A stretch of 51,566 nt of DNA, from positions 1-51,566 of the forward strand of contig JAJUGE010000011.1 of assembly GCA_029268305.1 (NCBI GenBank), in the 5' to 3' direction. This document shows, one piece after another, positions 25,648 through 34,187 of the stretch (position 1 is its first letter; each line of letters opens with the position of its first letter). The notes below the pieces were generated by a model. It had not been told where the DNA came from and ran no database searches. It saw only the letters and a program-made list of their open reading frames with translations. The stretch is from Alphaproteobacteria bacterium (GTDB lineage Bacteria > Pseudomonadota > Alphaproteobacteria > JAJUGE01). The translations under genes and the position numbers were made by a program.

Positions 25648-27357
25648 GTGGTCGTAAGGCGGGAGGCAAGCGCTCGTTCCGTTCAACGCGCGAGGAGGAA
25701 CCTCGTTGGAACGCCATCGAGATGGACGCTCGCCGTCGCCGCCTTAATCAGCACCATACTGATCATCGCCGGGGTGCTGGTATATCAGGCCCGGAAAAGC
25801 GCCCTTGAGGATGCCCGATCGACAGCGGGGAACCTGTCCTCCCTGCTACATGAGCAGACGCTGTCCGCCTTCAAATCCACAGATCTGGCACTTCAGGTTA
25901 TTCGCAGACGACTGGAACAGGAAGAGGTCCCGGAGAACGACAGTCAATTTCGATCCTTCCTCAGGATGGTCAACGACAGCCTCGATTACGTCCGCGCACT
26001 CTTTGTCATAGCCTCGGACGGCTTCATTATTCATGATACTGATTATCCGATCACGCCGCGTGTCAGTCTCGCCGATCGGCCGTATTTCGAGTCGTCGATC
26101 GAATCGTCGCCGGATTCCAGCTTTATCGGCAGTCCGCTTCTCAGTCGCTCCGTCGGGCGTTGGTTCGTCCCGGTCGTGAGGCCGCTTAACGATGCGGTCA
26201 ACGGACCGGGCATCGTCGTCGCGGCAGTCGAACCGCTCTTCTTCGAGAGCCTCTACGCTCAGCTCGAGCTCGGCGAACACGACTCGATCGCTCTCTTCCA
26301 TGCCGACAGCACGCTGATCGCCCGCGCTCCCGCGCAACCGGAGCTTTACGGAAAGCAGTTGAAGGCTCTGCGTCTCTTTACAGCCGAGCTTCCGGCTGCC
26401 TCGAGCGGCATCTATCGCGTCCAGAATGCTATCTCCGGACGATCTTCGATTATCGGTTATGCCCGGTTGGACGATTTTCCTTTGATCGTTGCTGTAGCGG
26501 TCGACGAAAGAACCGCCCTCGCGGGATGGCGTCGACAAGCCGGCCTGGTAGCCTTGATCTCCGTGTGCATCATCGTCATGGGGATGCTCCTTTATCTCAC
26601 AGCTGCCAAGCGACGGCTGGAGCAGAGCATCGCCCTTCAGAAATCCCTGATGCAGGGGAAGCTCGAGGCCGTCGGCTACATGACCAGCAGCCTCGCTCAT
26701 GACTTCCGGAATCTACTGGCGACCGCCATGGCGGGTGTGCGCATTCTCAGAAACAGAGGCTTGAGTGAAGAGGTTCTCACGGCACTTGAAGAGACGTTCG
26801 AACGGGGAAGCCATCTCACGTCCGATTTACTACACTTCGCCAAGGACCATGAATCCGAGCAGCAGGTATTCAATCCCAACAGCCGGATCGAGCGTCTAAT
26901 TCCTCTCCTGCACCAGACGACACACGCGGGGATCTCGATCGAATTCGATCTCTGGCCGGCTATCTGGGACATCGAAGTCAGCCCGGCCGCGTTCGACTCG
27001 TCGCTGATCAACCTCGCGATCAATTCCTGCCATGCGATAGCGGATCGCGGGCGGTTACGGATCTCCACGCGCAATGTGTCACTTCAAGAAGGTGAAGCTT
27101 CCGATCTTCGCCCCGGGGACTACGTCTGCATCAGGATCGAAGACACCGGACACGGCATCCCGGAGGACATGTTGCCCCGCATCTTCGAGCCGTTCGTCAC
27201 CACCAAGGGGTCCGAGGGGACTGGTCTGGGCCTGTTTCAGGTGCGAAGATTCGTGTGCCAATACGGCGGTGACGCTCGTATAGAGAGCGTAGAAGGCAAG
27301 GGGACCGTCGTCGAGCTTTTGCTGCCGGCGGTCAGCACGCAGCCCTTCGAGCGATGA
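25648..27357 (+). CDS. PDC-type sensor histidine kinase
   Basis: A 569-residue membrane kinase. TM1 (28-46) and TM2 (about 299-320) enclose a periplasmic PDC/dCache-like sensor with LADRPYFESSIES and a GYARLDDFPLIV segment. The cytoplasmic part has the H-box SSLAHDFRNLL (His351), N-box LAINSCHAI and G-boxes IEDTGHGIP and GTGLGLFQV. It is like hybrid-kinase catalytic cores but has no receiver domain. The start is GTG 25648, after a long hydrophilic basic leader, and is uncertain. Its end overlaps the convergent Nudix gene by 26 bases. Base composition looks slightly less GC-rich than its neighbours. The cognate regulator is unclear. Confidence 0.88.
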   Translation: MVVRREASARSVQRARRNLVGTPSRWTLAVAALISTILIIAGVLVYQARKSALEDARSTAGNLSSLLHEQTLSAFKSTDLALQVIRRRLEQEEVPENDSQFRSFLRMVNDSLDYVRALFVIASDGFIIHDTDYPITPRVSLADRPYFESSIESSPDSSFIGSPLLSRSVGRWFVPVVRPLNDAVNGPGIVVAAVEPLFFESLYAQLELGEHDSIALFHADSTLIARAPAQPELYGKQLKALRLFTAELPAASSGIYRVQNAISGRSSIIGYARLDDFPLIVAVAVDERTALAGWRRQAGLVALISVCIIVMGMLLYLTAAKRRLEQSIALQKSLMQGKLEAVGYMTSSLAHDFRNLLATAMAGVRILRNRGLSEEVLTALEETFERGSHLTSDLLHFAKDHESEQQVFNPNSRIERLIPLLHQTTHAGISIEFDLWPAIWDIEVSPAAFDSSLINLAINSCHAIADRGRLRISTRNVSLQEGEASDLRPGDYVCIRIEDTGHGIPEDMLPRIFEPFVTTKGSEGTGLGLFQVRRFVCQYGGDARIESVEGKGTVVELLLPAVSTQPFER

Positions 27358-27802
27358 AGGCTGCCTGTCGCGCGACCTCTGCCACATCGAGGCTGAGCGA
27401 CAGGCCGGCGTCATCCAGGTCATCGAGGCGGAACCATCGAGCTTCGAGCGCGTCGTCGCCAGCGACCGGCGTGCCGGAATTCCACTCGCAAAGCACCGCG
27501 ACAAGGACGAAATGCCGGCGAAGCCGTCCGCTCGCGTCATGGTCGAAAGCATCCACAGCGGTGAAGACACGCACCGGTCGGCCGCGAACTCCTGTTTCTT
27601 CGAGCAGCTCGCGAACGGCGGCGTCTTCAATCCGCTCACCGAGCTCGATCTTTCCGCCGGGGAAACCCCAGAAACCCGCATCCGGCGGATTGGCGCGCCG
27701 GACCAGAAGTATCCTGCCTTCGTGATAAACGACGGCGATCGTTGCCACGACCGGCCGAACCCCTCGCTCTGCGGGCAGAGCGCTGGCGAGGTGGCTCGAC
27801 AT
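27332..27802 (-). CDS. Nudix hydrolase (MutT/8-oxo-dGTPase-like)
   Basis: A 156-residue protein with a complete Nudix box, GGKIELGERIEDAAVREL followed by LEETGV, which binds divalent metal for hydrolysis of nucleoside-diphosphate-linked compounds. VRPVVATIAVVYHEGRILLV is the usual first strand pair. The ATG at 27802 lies two bases after the stop of the VirG-like gene, so the two are co-transcribed. A TTG at 27808 nearer GGAGG is possible. The substrate could be an oxidised nucleotide or a sugar nucleotide. Confidence 0.88.
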   Translation of the reverse strand: MSSHLASALPAERGVRPVVATIAVVYHEGRILLVRRANPPDAGFWGFPGGKIELGERIEDAAVRELLEETGVRGRPVRVFTAVDAFDHDASGRLRRHFVLVAVLCEWNSGTPVAGDDALEARWFRLDDLDDAGLSLSLDVAEVARQAAFIARRAAC

Positions 27803-27804
27803 GC

Positions 27805-28536
27805 TCAACCGACCTCCACGGCGGCGGAGAACATGTAGCCGGCGCCACGTTCCGTCACGATCAACTTCGGCTCGCTCGGGTTGGCCTCGAGCTTGCGTCG
27901 AAGGCGCAGGATTTGCACGTCGATGCTCCGGTCGAACACCTCCTCGCCGTGAACCCGGCTGCCCGCGAGCAGCTGTTCGCGGCTCAGCACTTGCTGCGGG
28001 GAGCGCAGGAAGGCGACCAGCAGGTTGAACTCTCCCGCCGTCAGGGTGAGGACCTCCTCGGCGGGCGATTTCAGCAGCCGTGTCCGCATATCGAGCTCCC
28101 AGCCGGCGAAGCGGTAGCGAACCCGCCGTGCTCCGCCGGCCGGGCGTCGCGCGGCCGCATCCCTCCGGCGCAGCACGGCACGAATCCGCGCCAGCAATTC
28201 CCGCAGGCTGAAGGGTTTCGTCACATAGTCGTCGGCGCCGAGCTCGAGACCGACGACACGGTCCGCTTCGTCGCGCCGATGGCCGGTGATGATGATGACT
28301 GGCGCCTCCGGCGGGCTGCCGAGCCGGCGCAGGAGGTCCAGGCCGTCTTCGTTTGCAAGCTTCATGTCGAGGACGATCAGGTCGACCGGCCTGTCCCGCA
28401 GAATCCGGGCCATGGCCTCGCCATCTCCGACGGCACTGACCCTAAATCTCTGGTCCGTCAGATAATCCGCAATCATATGGCGCATCGTCGGGTCGTCGTC
28501 GACGACCAGGATGTGCCTTGCCGGTTCTTCGGGCAC
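27805..28536 (-). CDS. VirG-like OmpR-family response regulator
   Basis: A 243-residue regulator with a receiver domain (acidic pocket VVDDD, phospho-acceptor Asp57 in IVLDMKL, LGADDYVTKPF) and a winged-helix DNA-binding domain. The latter is strikingly like Agrobacterium VirG: LTAGEFNLLVAFLRSPQQVL, SREQLLAGSRVHGEEV and DRSIDVQILRLRRKL, then ERGAGYMF. It starts with GTG. It is divergent from the cytochrome c peroxidase and the VirA-like kinase, its most likely partner. It is followed by the Nudix gene. No vir transfer genes are present, so the target must differ from T-DNA functions. Confidence 0.88.
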   Translation of the reverse strand: MPEEPARHILVVDDDPTMRHMIADYLTDQRFRVSAVGDGEAMARILRDRPVDLIVLDMKLANEDGLDLLRRLGSPPEAPVIIITGHRRDEADRVVGLELGADDYVTKPFSLRELLARIRAVLRRRDAAARRPAGGARRVRYRFAGWELDMRTRLLKSPAEEVLTLTAGEFNLLVAFLRSPQQVLSREQLLAGSRVHGEEVFDRSIDVQILRLRRKLEANPSEPKLIVTERGAGYMFSAAVEVG

Positions 28537-28587
28537 GGTCTCGCCTTGCGACGATCTTGAGCGACGGAAGCTGCTTCCGGTTTGCCT

Positions 28588-28598
28588 CGCAAGTTGCG
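28588..28598. promoter_or_regulatory. Palindrome in the divergent virG-like/ccp intergenic region
   Basis: CGCAAGTTGCG is a perfect 5+1+5 palindrome and overlaps a second one, TTGC-CTC-GCAA, at 28582-28592. It sits between two divergent genes, 52 bases upstream of the VirG-like start and 120 upstream of the peroxidase start. A regulator site is plausible, but it is not the same motif as the vir-box-like repeats. Confidence 0.35.
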
Positions 28599-28718
28599 GC
28601 CAGCTCGCATCCGCCTCTTTCCTGCGAACGGGTTTATGCGGACGCCAATTTCTGGCAACTTGTCGAAGCAGAACGCGATCTCCGTGATCTGTGTTCCGAC
28701 TGTGATCAGGTAAGCCTG

Positions 28719-29751
28719 ATGGGCCCAGCCCAGGCTGGCAAGATCCCGGTTCGGCTCTTTCTGCTGCTCGTGCTCCTTTGCGTGTCGGCGTCGGAGCCGA
28801 TCCGAACGGGTATTGGGGATCGGTCCGACATCTTGTCGGAAGAACCGATAACCCCCATCGAGGCCGAGCCGCGTCCCGACACGGACAAGACGGCGCTTGG
28901 CGAGCGACTGTTTCACGACGTCCGACTGTCCGGGGGGAACGATGTGTCCTGCGCGAGCTGTCATCAGCTCGCCCTGGGCGGCGACGATGGCCTCGATCGA
29001 TCTCTATCGCCCAGCGGGACCGCTCTCGAGTTCAATTCACCGACCGTCTTCAACGTTTCTCTCAACTTCCGGCTCAATTGGCGCGGCAACTTCCGCACGC
29101 TGGAGGAGCAGAACGAGGCCGTGCTCCTCGATCACACGCTGATGAACACGAGCTGGCAGGAGCTGCTCCCGAAACTGAATGCCGATGCCGATTACGCTCG
29201 CCGCTTCGCGCGAGTCTATGGTGGCCCTCCCGACCGCGCCAGCGTCCTCGACGCCCTCGCTGCCTTTCAACGTTCGTTGACGACGCCCAACGCCCGGTTC
29301 GACCGCTACCTTCGCGGCGAGCACGCAGCGATCACGGCGGAGGAGGCCCGCGGCTTCGAGTTGTTCAAGTCGTATGGCTGCAGTGCCTGCCACCAGGGCG
29401 CCAATGTGGGCGGCAATCTGTTTCAGAGGTTCGGGATCTTTGCCGATCCGTTTGCGGAGGGGGGGGGGCTCGAGGCGAGCCGATCTCGGCCGCTTCGCGA
29501 TCACGGGGCGCGAAAGCGACCGACGCGTGTTCCGTGTCCCGAGCCTTAGGAACGTTGCCGTAACGGCACCGTACTTTCACGATGGCAGAACTGCATCTCT
29601 GAACGACGCTGTCAGGATCATGGCACGAAGCCAGCTCGGGCGTGAGCTGACCGAGCGTGAAATCCGGGCGATCGTCAAATTCCTCAGAACTTTGACCGGC
29701 GAGTATCGTGGCCGGCCCCTTGATCGCCTGGCGGAGGGGCAGGCGAGATGA
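28719..29751 (+). CDS. Di-haem cytochrome c peroxidase (CCP/MauG family), frameshifted
   Basis: About 343 residues after joining two frames. An N-terminal signal (VRLFLLLVLLCVSA) exports it to the periplasm. Haem motifs are CASCHQL (early) and CSACHQG (second half), with the late RVPSLRNVAVTAPYFHDG signature of the family. Members reduce peroxide or, like MauG, oxidise proteins. The first frame runs into a G10 run at 29459-29468 and ends at 29549; the intact C terminus (ADLGRFAITGRESDRRVFRV) is in the next frame, and nine Gs would join them. The ATG at 28719 fits the signal peptide. The stop overlaps the VirA-like ATG as ATGA, so the two genes are coupled. Confidence 0.85.
29459..29468 (+). 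repeat. G10 homopolymer tract inside the peroxidase gene
   Basis: Ten consecutive Gs interrupt the cytochrome c peroxidase frame. It is the longest G run noticed in the window. It is either a base-calling error or a slippage-prone tract. Confidence 0.8.
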
Positions 29752-32297
29752 AGGCGCTGCGCGACTTCGTGCCGATGATCGCGGCCATACTCATCGTGCC
29801 GACCTATCTGCTGGTTCAGGGCACCGCTCCCGATGTCAGGCTCCATGAGCTGACGCTGGATGCTCTCCGGACGATCGTTCTCCAAAGCGCGGCGCTCGAA
29901 CGCGATGTGCTGCGAGCGAGAACGGGGCTGCTGCGCAGCTATGATCCGCTCGTTCAATCGATCGAGAAACTAAAGCAGGCCTCTGCCCACCTGAGAGCCG
30001 CCGGCGAGGTCGCTGACGCCGACGAGCGGCCTCTGATCGACCGCAAGGTCGACGAAGTCGCGAATGCGATCGACGAGCAGGAGGCCCTGCTCGAGAGGTT
30101 CAAATCCGAGAACGCGCTGCTGCAGAACTCGTTGAACTATTTCACCTTCCTCAGCGGCCGGCTCGCCGCGGACAGCGACCGTTTTCGGGCTGCCGCCCGC
30201 GAGGACATTGGTGCGGTGACGACAACGATGCTCACCTTCATGAGCGATCCCGGACCGGGGGAAGCGCGCCGGGCGGCAGCCGCGCTCGAGCAGCTCGGGC
30301 GTCGGCCGGTTGCCCTCACAGAGGACCTGCGCTCCATTATCGTTCACGGGCGACTCATCATCCGGACCTTTCCCTCGGTCGACGAGCTGGTCGCTCGCCT
30401 GCAGGCTGCGCCCACGAACGACGTGGCTCGCTCCCTTCAGGATACGTATCTCGACGCGCACGGACGGGCGACCGCGCGATCGGGCATGTTCCGGACTCTG
30501 CTCTATGTCGCCGCGCTGGTCCTCGGCATCTACGTTACCTACCTGTTTATCCGGCTCCGCTCCAACGCCGAAATCCTGAGACAGAGACTGGCGTTCGAAG
30601 ATCTCATCGGCACGGTCTCGACGCAGTTCATCAACCTCCCACGTGACCGCATTCATGCAGGTATCGGTGAAGGGCTCGCGCAACTGGCGAGGCATGCCGG
30701 CGTCGACAGCGCGCAGATCATCGCGTGTCGGAGCGGCAAGTTCGACGCCTCCCGCAGTCATCAGTGGCGCTCTCCGACAGCGAAGTTGCCGGCGGGCAAA
30801 TCCGAGGGTCTGTTCGAGCTTGCTCTGACATGGCGGCCCGGGGAACACGAATGCCACGGGTGTACCTATGTGCCGAATGTTCGCGCGTTGGCCGAGGGGC
30901 CAGTGAAGGCGACCTTGCGCTCACACAACGTTCGTTCGTGGCTGCGTATTCCGATGTGGTGCGCCGGAGAGCACCTCGGCTATCTCACCCTCGGTTCCGG
31001 CCACGAGTTGGAGTGGCACGAAGACGACATCGCCCAGCTGCGGACCGCCGCCGACATCTTCGCGAATGCGATGGCTCGCGAGGCCAACGAAGCCGAAAGG
31101 GAGGAACTCCAGGCGCGGCTCAACCGATCGCAGCGGCTCGAAGCGATCGGGACTCTCGCCGGGGGTATCGCGCACGAGTTCAACAACATCCTGGGCGCTA
31201 TTCTCGGCTACGGCGAAATGGCGCTGGCGTCACTGCATGGGCGTTCGCCTGCGAGAGAGCACATCCGCCAGATGATACGAGCCGGAGAGCGGGCACAGGA
31301 TGTGGTCGAGCAGGTGCTCGCCTTCGGCAGACAGCGGGAGCGGCGACACCGGCCGATCCGGGCGGAGCCGGTGGTTGCGGACGCGATAGGTCTCGTTCGC
31401 GCATCGTTCCCGCCGACCCTGACGGTGCACGCACGGCTCCGGGCGGCCGACGCCGCAATCATGGGCGATGCGACCGAGCTCCAGCAGGTGGTCATGAACC
31501 TGAGCACGAATGCGGCGCACGCCATGGATGGGACGGGCAAGATCGAGGTCGAGCTCGACGAGGTGGAAGTCGAGGGCGAGATGGCGTTGTCACACGGCGA
31601 GCTGACGTCGGGAGGTTACGTGCGCCTTGCCGTCCGGGACAGCGGCCACGGAATCGATCCGTCGACCATGGAGCGAATCTTCGAGCCGTTCTTCACGACC
31701 AAACCGGTCGGCCAGGGAACTGGGCTGGGTCTGTCCACCGTGTACGGGATCGTCGTGGAGCATGGCGGGGCGCTGCATGTCGAAAGCAGGCCGCGGGACG
31801 GCACCAAGTTCGAAGCTTACTTTCCGCGAATAGAAGCTGCCGGTGTCGAGGCGGAGAGGCCCACCGAGGCGCAGGTCAGACGCGGCCGCGGCGAGACGAT
31901 TCTTGTCGTCGAGGATGACAAGCGGCTGATGTTGCTCGGAGAGGAGATGCTGGCTGCCCTCGGCTACGAGGGCGTCGGCTTCGACCACGCTTCCACCGCA
32001 CTCGCGGCATTCCGTGCCGACCCGCAGCGTTTCGATCTGGTGTTGACGGACGAGGTCATGCCCGAGATGACCGGGACCGAACTCGCCGGTGCGTTGCGCG
32101 ACACCCGTCCCGACCTGCCGGTGGTACTGATGAGTGGCTACGACCGGCCCCTTCAATCGGGCCGTCTGCAAGCAGCCGGTATTCGCGAGGTGCTGAAGAA
32201 GCCGCTGCGATCCACCGACTTGGCTGAATGCCTGGCGAAGCATCTTCCGGCACACGCGTTTCCCAAGTCAGATGCGCCCCGGAATTCGGGACCTTGA
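29748..32297 (+). CDS. VirA-like hybrid sensor kinase with DAHL sensor domain
   Basis: An 849-residue membrane kinase with the layout of VirA. TM1 is at 8-23, an all-helical periplasmic DAHL-type domain at about 28-248, TM2 at 250-268, a GAF-like linker at 285-445 (with HECHGC), the dimerisation box GGIAHEFNNILGAILGYGE with His476, and ATPase boxes VVMNLSTNAAHAM, DSGHGID and GTGLGLSTV. A receiver follows with Asp768 in LVLTDEVMPEMTG and Lys818. His474 and Asp766 are the matching positions I recall for Agrobacterium VirA. Its ATG overlaps the peroxidase stop. The signal is unknown; the periplasmic peroxidase next to it suggests a redox or phenolic cue (inference). Confidence 0.9.
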   Translation: MKALRDFVPMIAAILIVPTYLLVQGTAPDVRLHELTLDALRTIVLQSAALERDVLRARTGLLRSYDPLVQSIEKLKQASAHLRAAGEVADADERPLIDRKVDEVANAIDEQEALLERFKSENALLQNSLNYFTFLSGRLAADSDRFRAAAREDIGAVTTTMLTFMSDPGPGEARRAAAALEQLGRRPVALTEDLRSIIVHGRLIIRTFPSVDELVARLQAAPTNDVARSLQDTYLDAHGRATARSGMFRTLLYVAALVLGIYVTYLFIRLRSNAEILRQRLAFEDLIGTVSTQFINLPRDRIHAGIGEGLAQLARHAGVDSAQIIACRSGKFDASRSHQWRSPTAKLPAGKSEGLFELALTWRPGEHECHGCTYVPNVRALAEGPVKATLRSHNVRSWLRIPMWCAGEHLGYLTLGSGHELEWHEDDIAQLRTAADIFANAMAREANEAEREELQARLNRSQRLEAIGTLAGGIAHEFNNILGAILGYGEMALASLHGRSPAREHIRQMIRAGERAQDVVEQVLAFGRQRERRHRPIRAEPVVADAIGLVRASFPPTLTVHARLRAADAAIMGDATELQQVVMNLSTNAAHAMDGTGKIEVELDEVEVEGEMALSHGELTSGGYVRLAVRDSGHGIDPSTMERIFEPFFTTKPVGQGTGLGLSTVYGIVVEHGGALHVESRPRDGTKFEAYFPRIEAAGVEAERPTEAQVRRGRGETILVVEDDKRLMLLGEEMLAALGYEGVGFDHASTALAAFRADPQRFDLVLTDEVMPEMTGTELAGALRDTRPDLPVVLMSGYDRPLQSGRLQAAGIREVLKKPLRSTDLAECLAKHLPAHAFPKSDAPRNSGP

Positions 32298-32307
32298 GTC
32301 AGGGTTC

Positions 32308-32321
32308 GTTTCATCTGTAGC
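32308..32321. promoter_or_regulatory. vir-box-like site upstream of the cyclase gene
   Basis: GTTTCATCTGTAGC lies 66 bases before the cyclase start and differs by one base from the copy at 33219-33232. It matches 8 of 11 fixed positions of the VirG box TTNCAATTGNAAY (from memory). Proximity to VirA/VirG-like genes makes it a candidate binding site. Confidence 0.5.
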
Positions 32322-32387
32322 CAATTGTACGCTGGTTGAAATCCTCCGGTAGCAACCGCGCCCGATGTTGGCCACGGATCGGAACGT

Positions 32388-33179
32388 ATGGACCTTCTGG
32401 CGAATGTCATGAACGCAGATCATGTGACGCGCACCGGCCCCTCACGTCACATCTTCGGACGGGGCCTTCGAGCACCGGCGGCCTCGGTCCAACTGTCGCG
32501 AGGCGTATTTCAGGTGCACCCGGATTTCGAGGAAGAACGCGATGGGCAAGACCCATGCGTTGCCCCGCGGGTCCAGCAGGCAGCCGTGCTGCTCGTCGAT
32601 ATCGTCGATTTTACGCGGCTGGTGGAGGGCATGGAGCCCGAGCGGGTGTTTGCGCTGCTGCGCAGCTTTCACCGCCGCGTGTGCAACGTCGTTTTCCGCT
32701 ATCGAGGTCACGTCGCCAGGTACATCGGCGATGCCATCCTGACGACCTTCGGGACGTCCCTGCCGAGCGACATGGACGCCACGAACGCGCTTCTCTGCGC
32801 CCACGGAATCCTGCAGGAAGTGGAGCGGTGGAACGGAAAGAGAGCCGCTCGCGGTGCTGCGACCGTCAGGGTCGGGATCGGTGTCCATTATGGACCGGTG
32901 GCCACCGGCGACATCGGTGACGAGCGCCGGCGCGAGTCCACGGTGATCGGAGACGTCGTCAACGTCGCCAGCCGGATTGAGAGGCTCACGCGCCGCTATG
33001 ATGCACCGCTGATCGTCAGCGGAGACCTCATCGAGGCGATTCAACGTGAGGGCGATCGAGCCCGAGACCTCCTGGATACATTCGTGGCGTGCGGCCTGAC
33101 CACCGTGCGTGGCCGCCGCAATCCGGTCTCGATCTGGATCTACGAGAAGCGGGAGGACTCGGTCGGCACCGTCTGGTGA
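32388..33179 (+). CDS. Class III adenylate/guanylate cyclase
   Basis: A 263-residue soluble protein whose residues 62-250 form a class III cyclase domain. Metal-binding aspartates are Asp71 (LLVDIVDFTRL) and Asp115 (YIGDAILTTFG); the transition-state pair is in GDVVNVASRIERL (Asn192, Arg196), and TVIGD fits adenylate specificity. The first 60 residues are poorly conserved and could be a regulatory tail; ATG 32409 is an alternative start, and no strong ribosome site is seen before either. It follows the VirA-like gene by 90 bases, with a vir-box-like repeat between. It would make cAMP in the cytoplasm. Confidence 0.88.
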   Translation: MDLLANVMNADHVTRTGPSRHIFGRGLRAPAASVQLSRGVFQVHPDFEEERDGQDPCVAPRVQQAAVLLVDIVDFTRLVEGMEPERVFALLRSFHRRVCNVVFRYRGHVARYIGDAILTTFGTSLPSDMDATNALLCAHGILQEVERWNGKRAARGAATVRVGIGVHYGPVATGDIGDERRRESTVIGDVVNVASRIERLTRRYDAPLIVSGDLIEAIQREGDRARDLLDTFVACGLTTVRGRRNPVSIWIYEKREDSVGTVW

Positions 33180-33218
33180 GCGGACGAGCCGAGCGGCCGG
33201 CAACATCGACGCACGCCG

Positions 33219-33232
33219 TTTCATCTGTAACC
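33219..33232. promoter_or_regulatory. vir-box-like site upstream of the cytochrome c gene
   Basis: GTTTCATCTGTAAC is palindromic (GTTnCA-N2-TGnAAC) and matches 9 of 11 fixed positions of the VirG box consensus recalled from Agrobacterium. It is 113 bases before the cytochrome start and repeats the motif at 32308-32321. Confidence 0.55.
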
Positions 33233-33345
33233 CACTTCTCGCGTGCCGTAATCGCCCCGCAACACAGCCTGCCCATGTTACTCGCGAAGAAGCCGGGCAC
33301 GCTCATGAAGGGGAAAATGGCCGGTCCTCAAGGAGGGTGAAGCCG

Positions 33346-33861
33346 ATGACAAAATGGATTCTGCCTGCAGCATTAGCGGCTTTCGGGATCGTCGCATTTG
33401 TCGCCGCGGGGATGGACCTTACCCGCGCCAGCGTGCGATCGACATCGGATCCGAGCATCGAGCGTGGCAGATATCTCGTGCTGATCGGCGGTTGCAACGA
33501 TTGCCATACGCCGGACTACGTAGCTCGGGACGGAGAGGTGCCCGAGGCTCGGTGGCTGGTCGGTGATGCCCTCGGGCGCACAGGGCCATGGGGAACGACC
33601 TATCCGACCAACCTCCGCCGGTACTTCAGCGAGATGGACGAAGATACGTGGGTGGATCACGCACGGACGCTGAAGACGCGTCCCCCGATGCCGTGGTTCA
33701 ACTTGCGCGTCTTTACCGAGAGCGATCTCCGCGCCCTCTATAGGTATGTCCGCTCGCTCCCCGCCGACGACACGCGCGTACCGGACTACGTACCGCCGGG
33801 TCAGCAGCCGCGGACTCCTCACGTGATCATGACGCCGCGGCTGCCGGATCAAAGGAAGTAG
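33346..33861 (+). CDS. Periplasmic mono-haem c-type cytochrome
   Basis: A 171-residue cytochrome c with an N-terminal signal or anchor (WILPAALAAFGIVAFVAAG), haem motif CNDCH at 50-54, and the segments GPWGTTYPTNLRRYF and RPPMPWFNLR, which supply the distal Met. This pattern resembles cytochrome subunits of periplasmic dehydrogenases. The ATG at 33346 follows AGGAGGGTG. It has its own upstream vir-box-like repeat. It could accept electrons from the peroxidase locus or from the PQQ-type sugar dehydrogenase at 35114, but this is inference. Confidence 0.85.
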   Translation: MTKWILPAALAAFGIVAFVAAGMDLTRASVRSTSDPSIERGRYLVLIGGCNDCHTPDYVARDGEVPEARWLVGDALGRTGPWGTTYPTNLRRYFSEMDEDTWVDHARTLKTRPPMPWFNLRVFTESDLRALYRYVRSLPADDTRVPDYVPPGQQPRTPHVIMTPRLPDQRK

Positions 33862-33980
33862 TCCGTCAGAGCGGTGGTTACGATTTCGTAGCTGAGCTCA
33901 TCGCAAGAGACGGCGGGACGGTCTCGGGTGCTTGTCGACGGAGGCGAGAGAGCCACATATCTGATTGGTGGGAGGGCTTC

Positions 33981-34187
33981 GTGTGGACGGAGCGCGACCA
34001 GATGAGGAATGTGAAGCTCTATTGCGGCTTCTCCGCCCGGATTTCTTCGGACTTTCACGCGTTGCTCAGGTCCGAGTGCCAAAGGTGCCAGTCTGGCAAG
34101 GGATCCTGCCTGGCGGAGTTGATGTTGAAGGTCGAGAGCTATAGCCGACAGAAGAAGGGCACGCTCATTGCTCGTCCTCGCTCCTGA
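33981..34187 (+). CDS. Small Cys-rich hypothetical protein
   Basis: A possible 68-residue protein, starting with GTG after GGGAGG. It has four cysteines (LYCGF, ECQRCQSGKGSC) that could bind a metal, and a basic C terminus. I recognise no family. It overlaps the convergent small HTH gene by 23 bases. Lower GC here than in the surrounding genes makes both short genes uncertain. Confidence 0.35.
   Translation: MWTERDQMRNVKLYCGFSARISSDFHALLRSECQRCQSGKGSCLAELMLKVESYSRQKKGTLIARPRS

Noticed and set aside
28670-28690. Possible third vir-box-like copy (GATCTGTGTTCC) before the cytochrome c peroxidase
   Set aside because: Only the ATCTGT core is shared, and the palindromic arms are missing.
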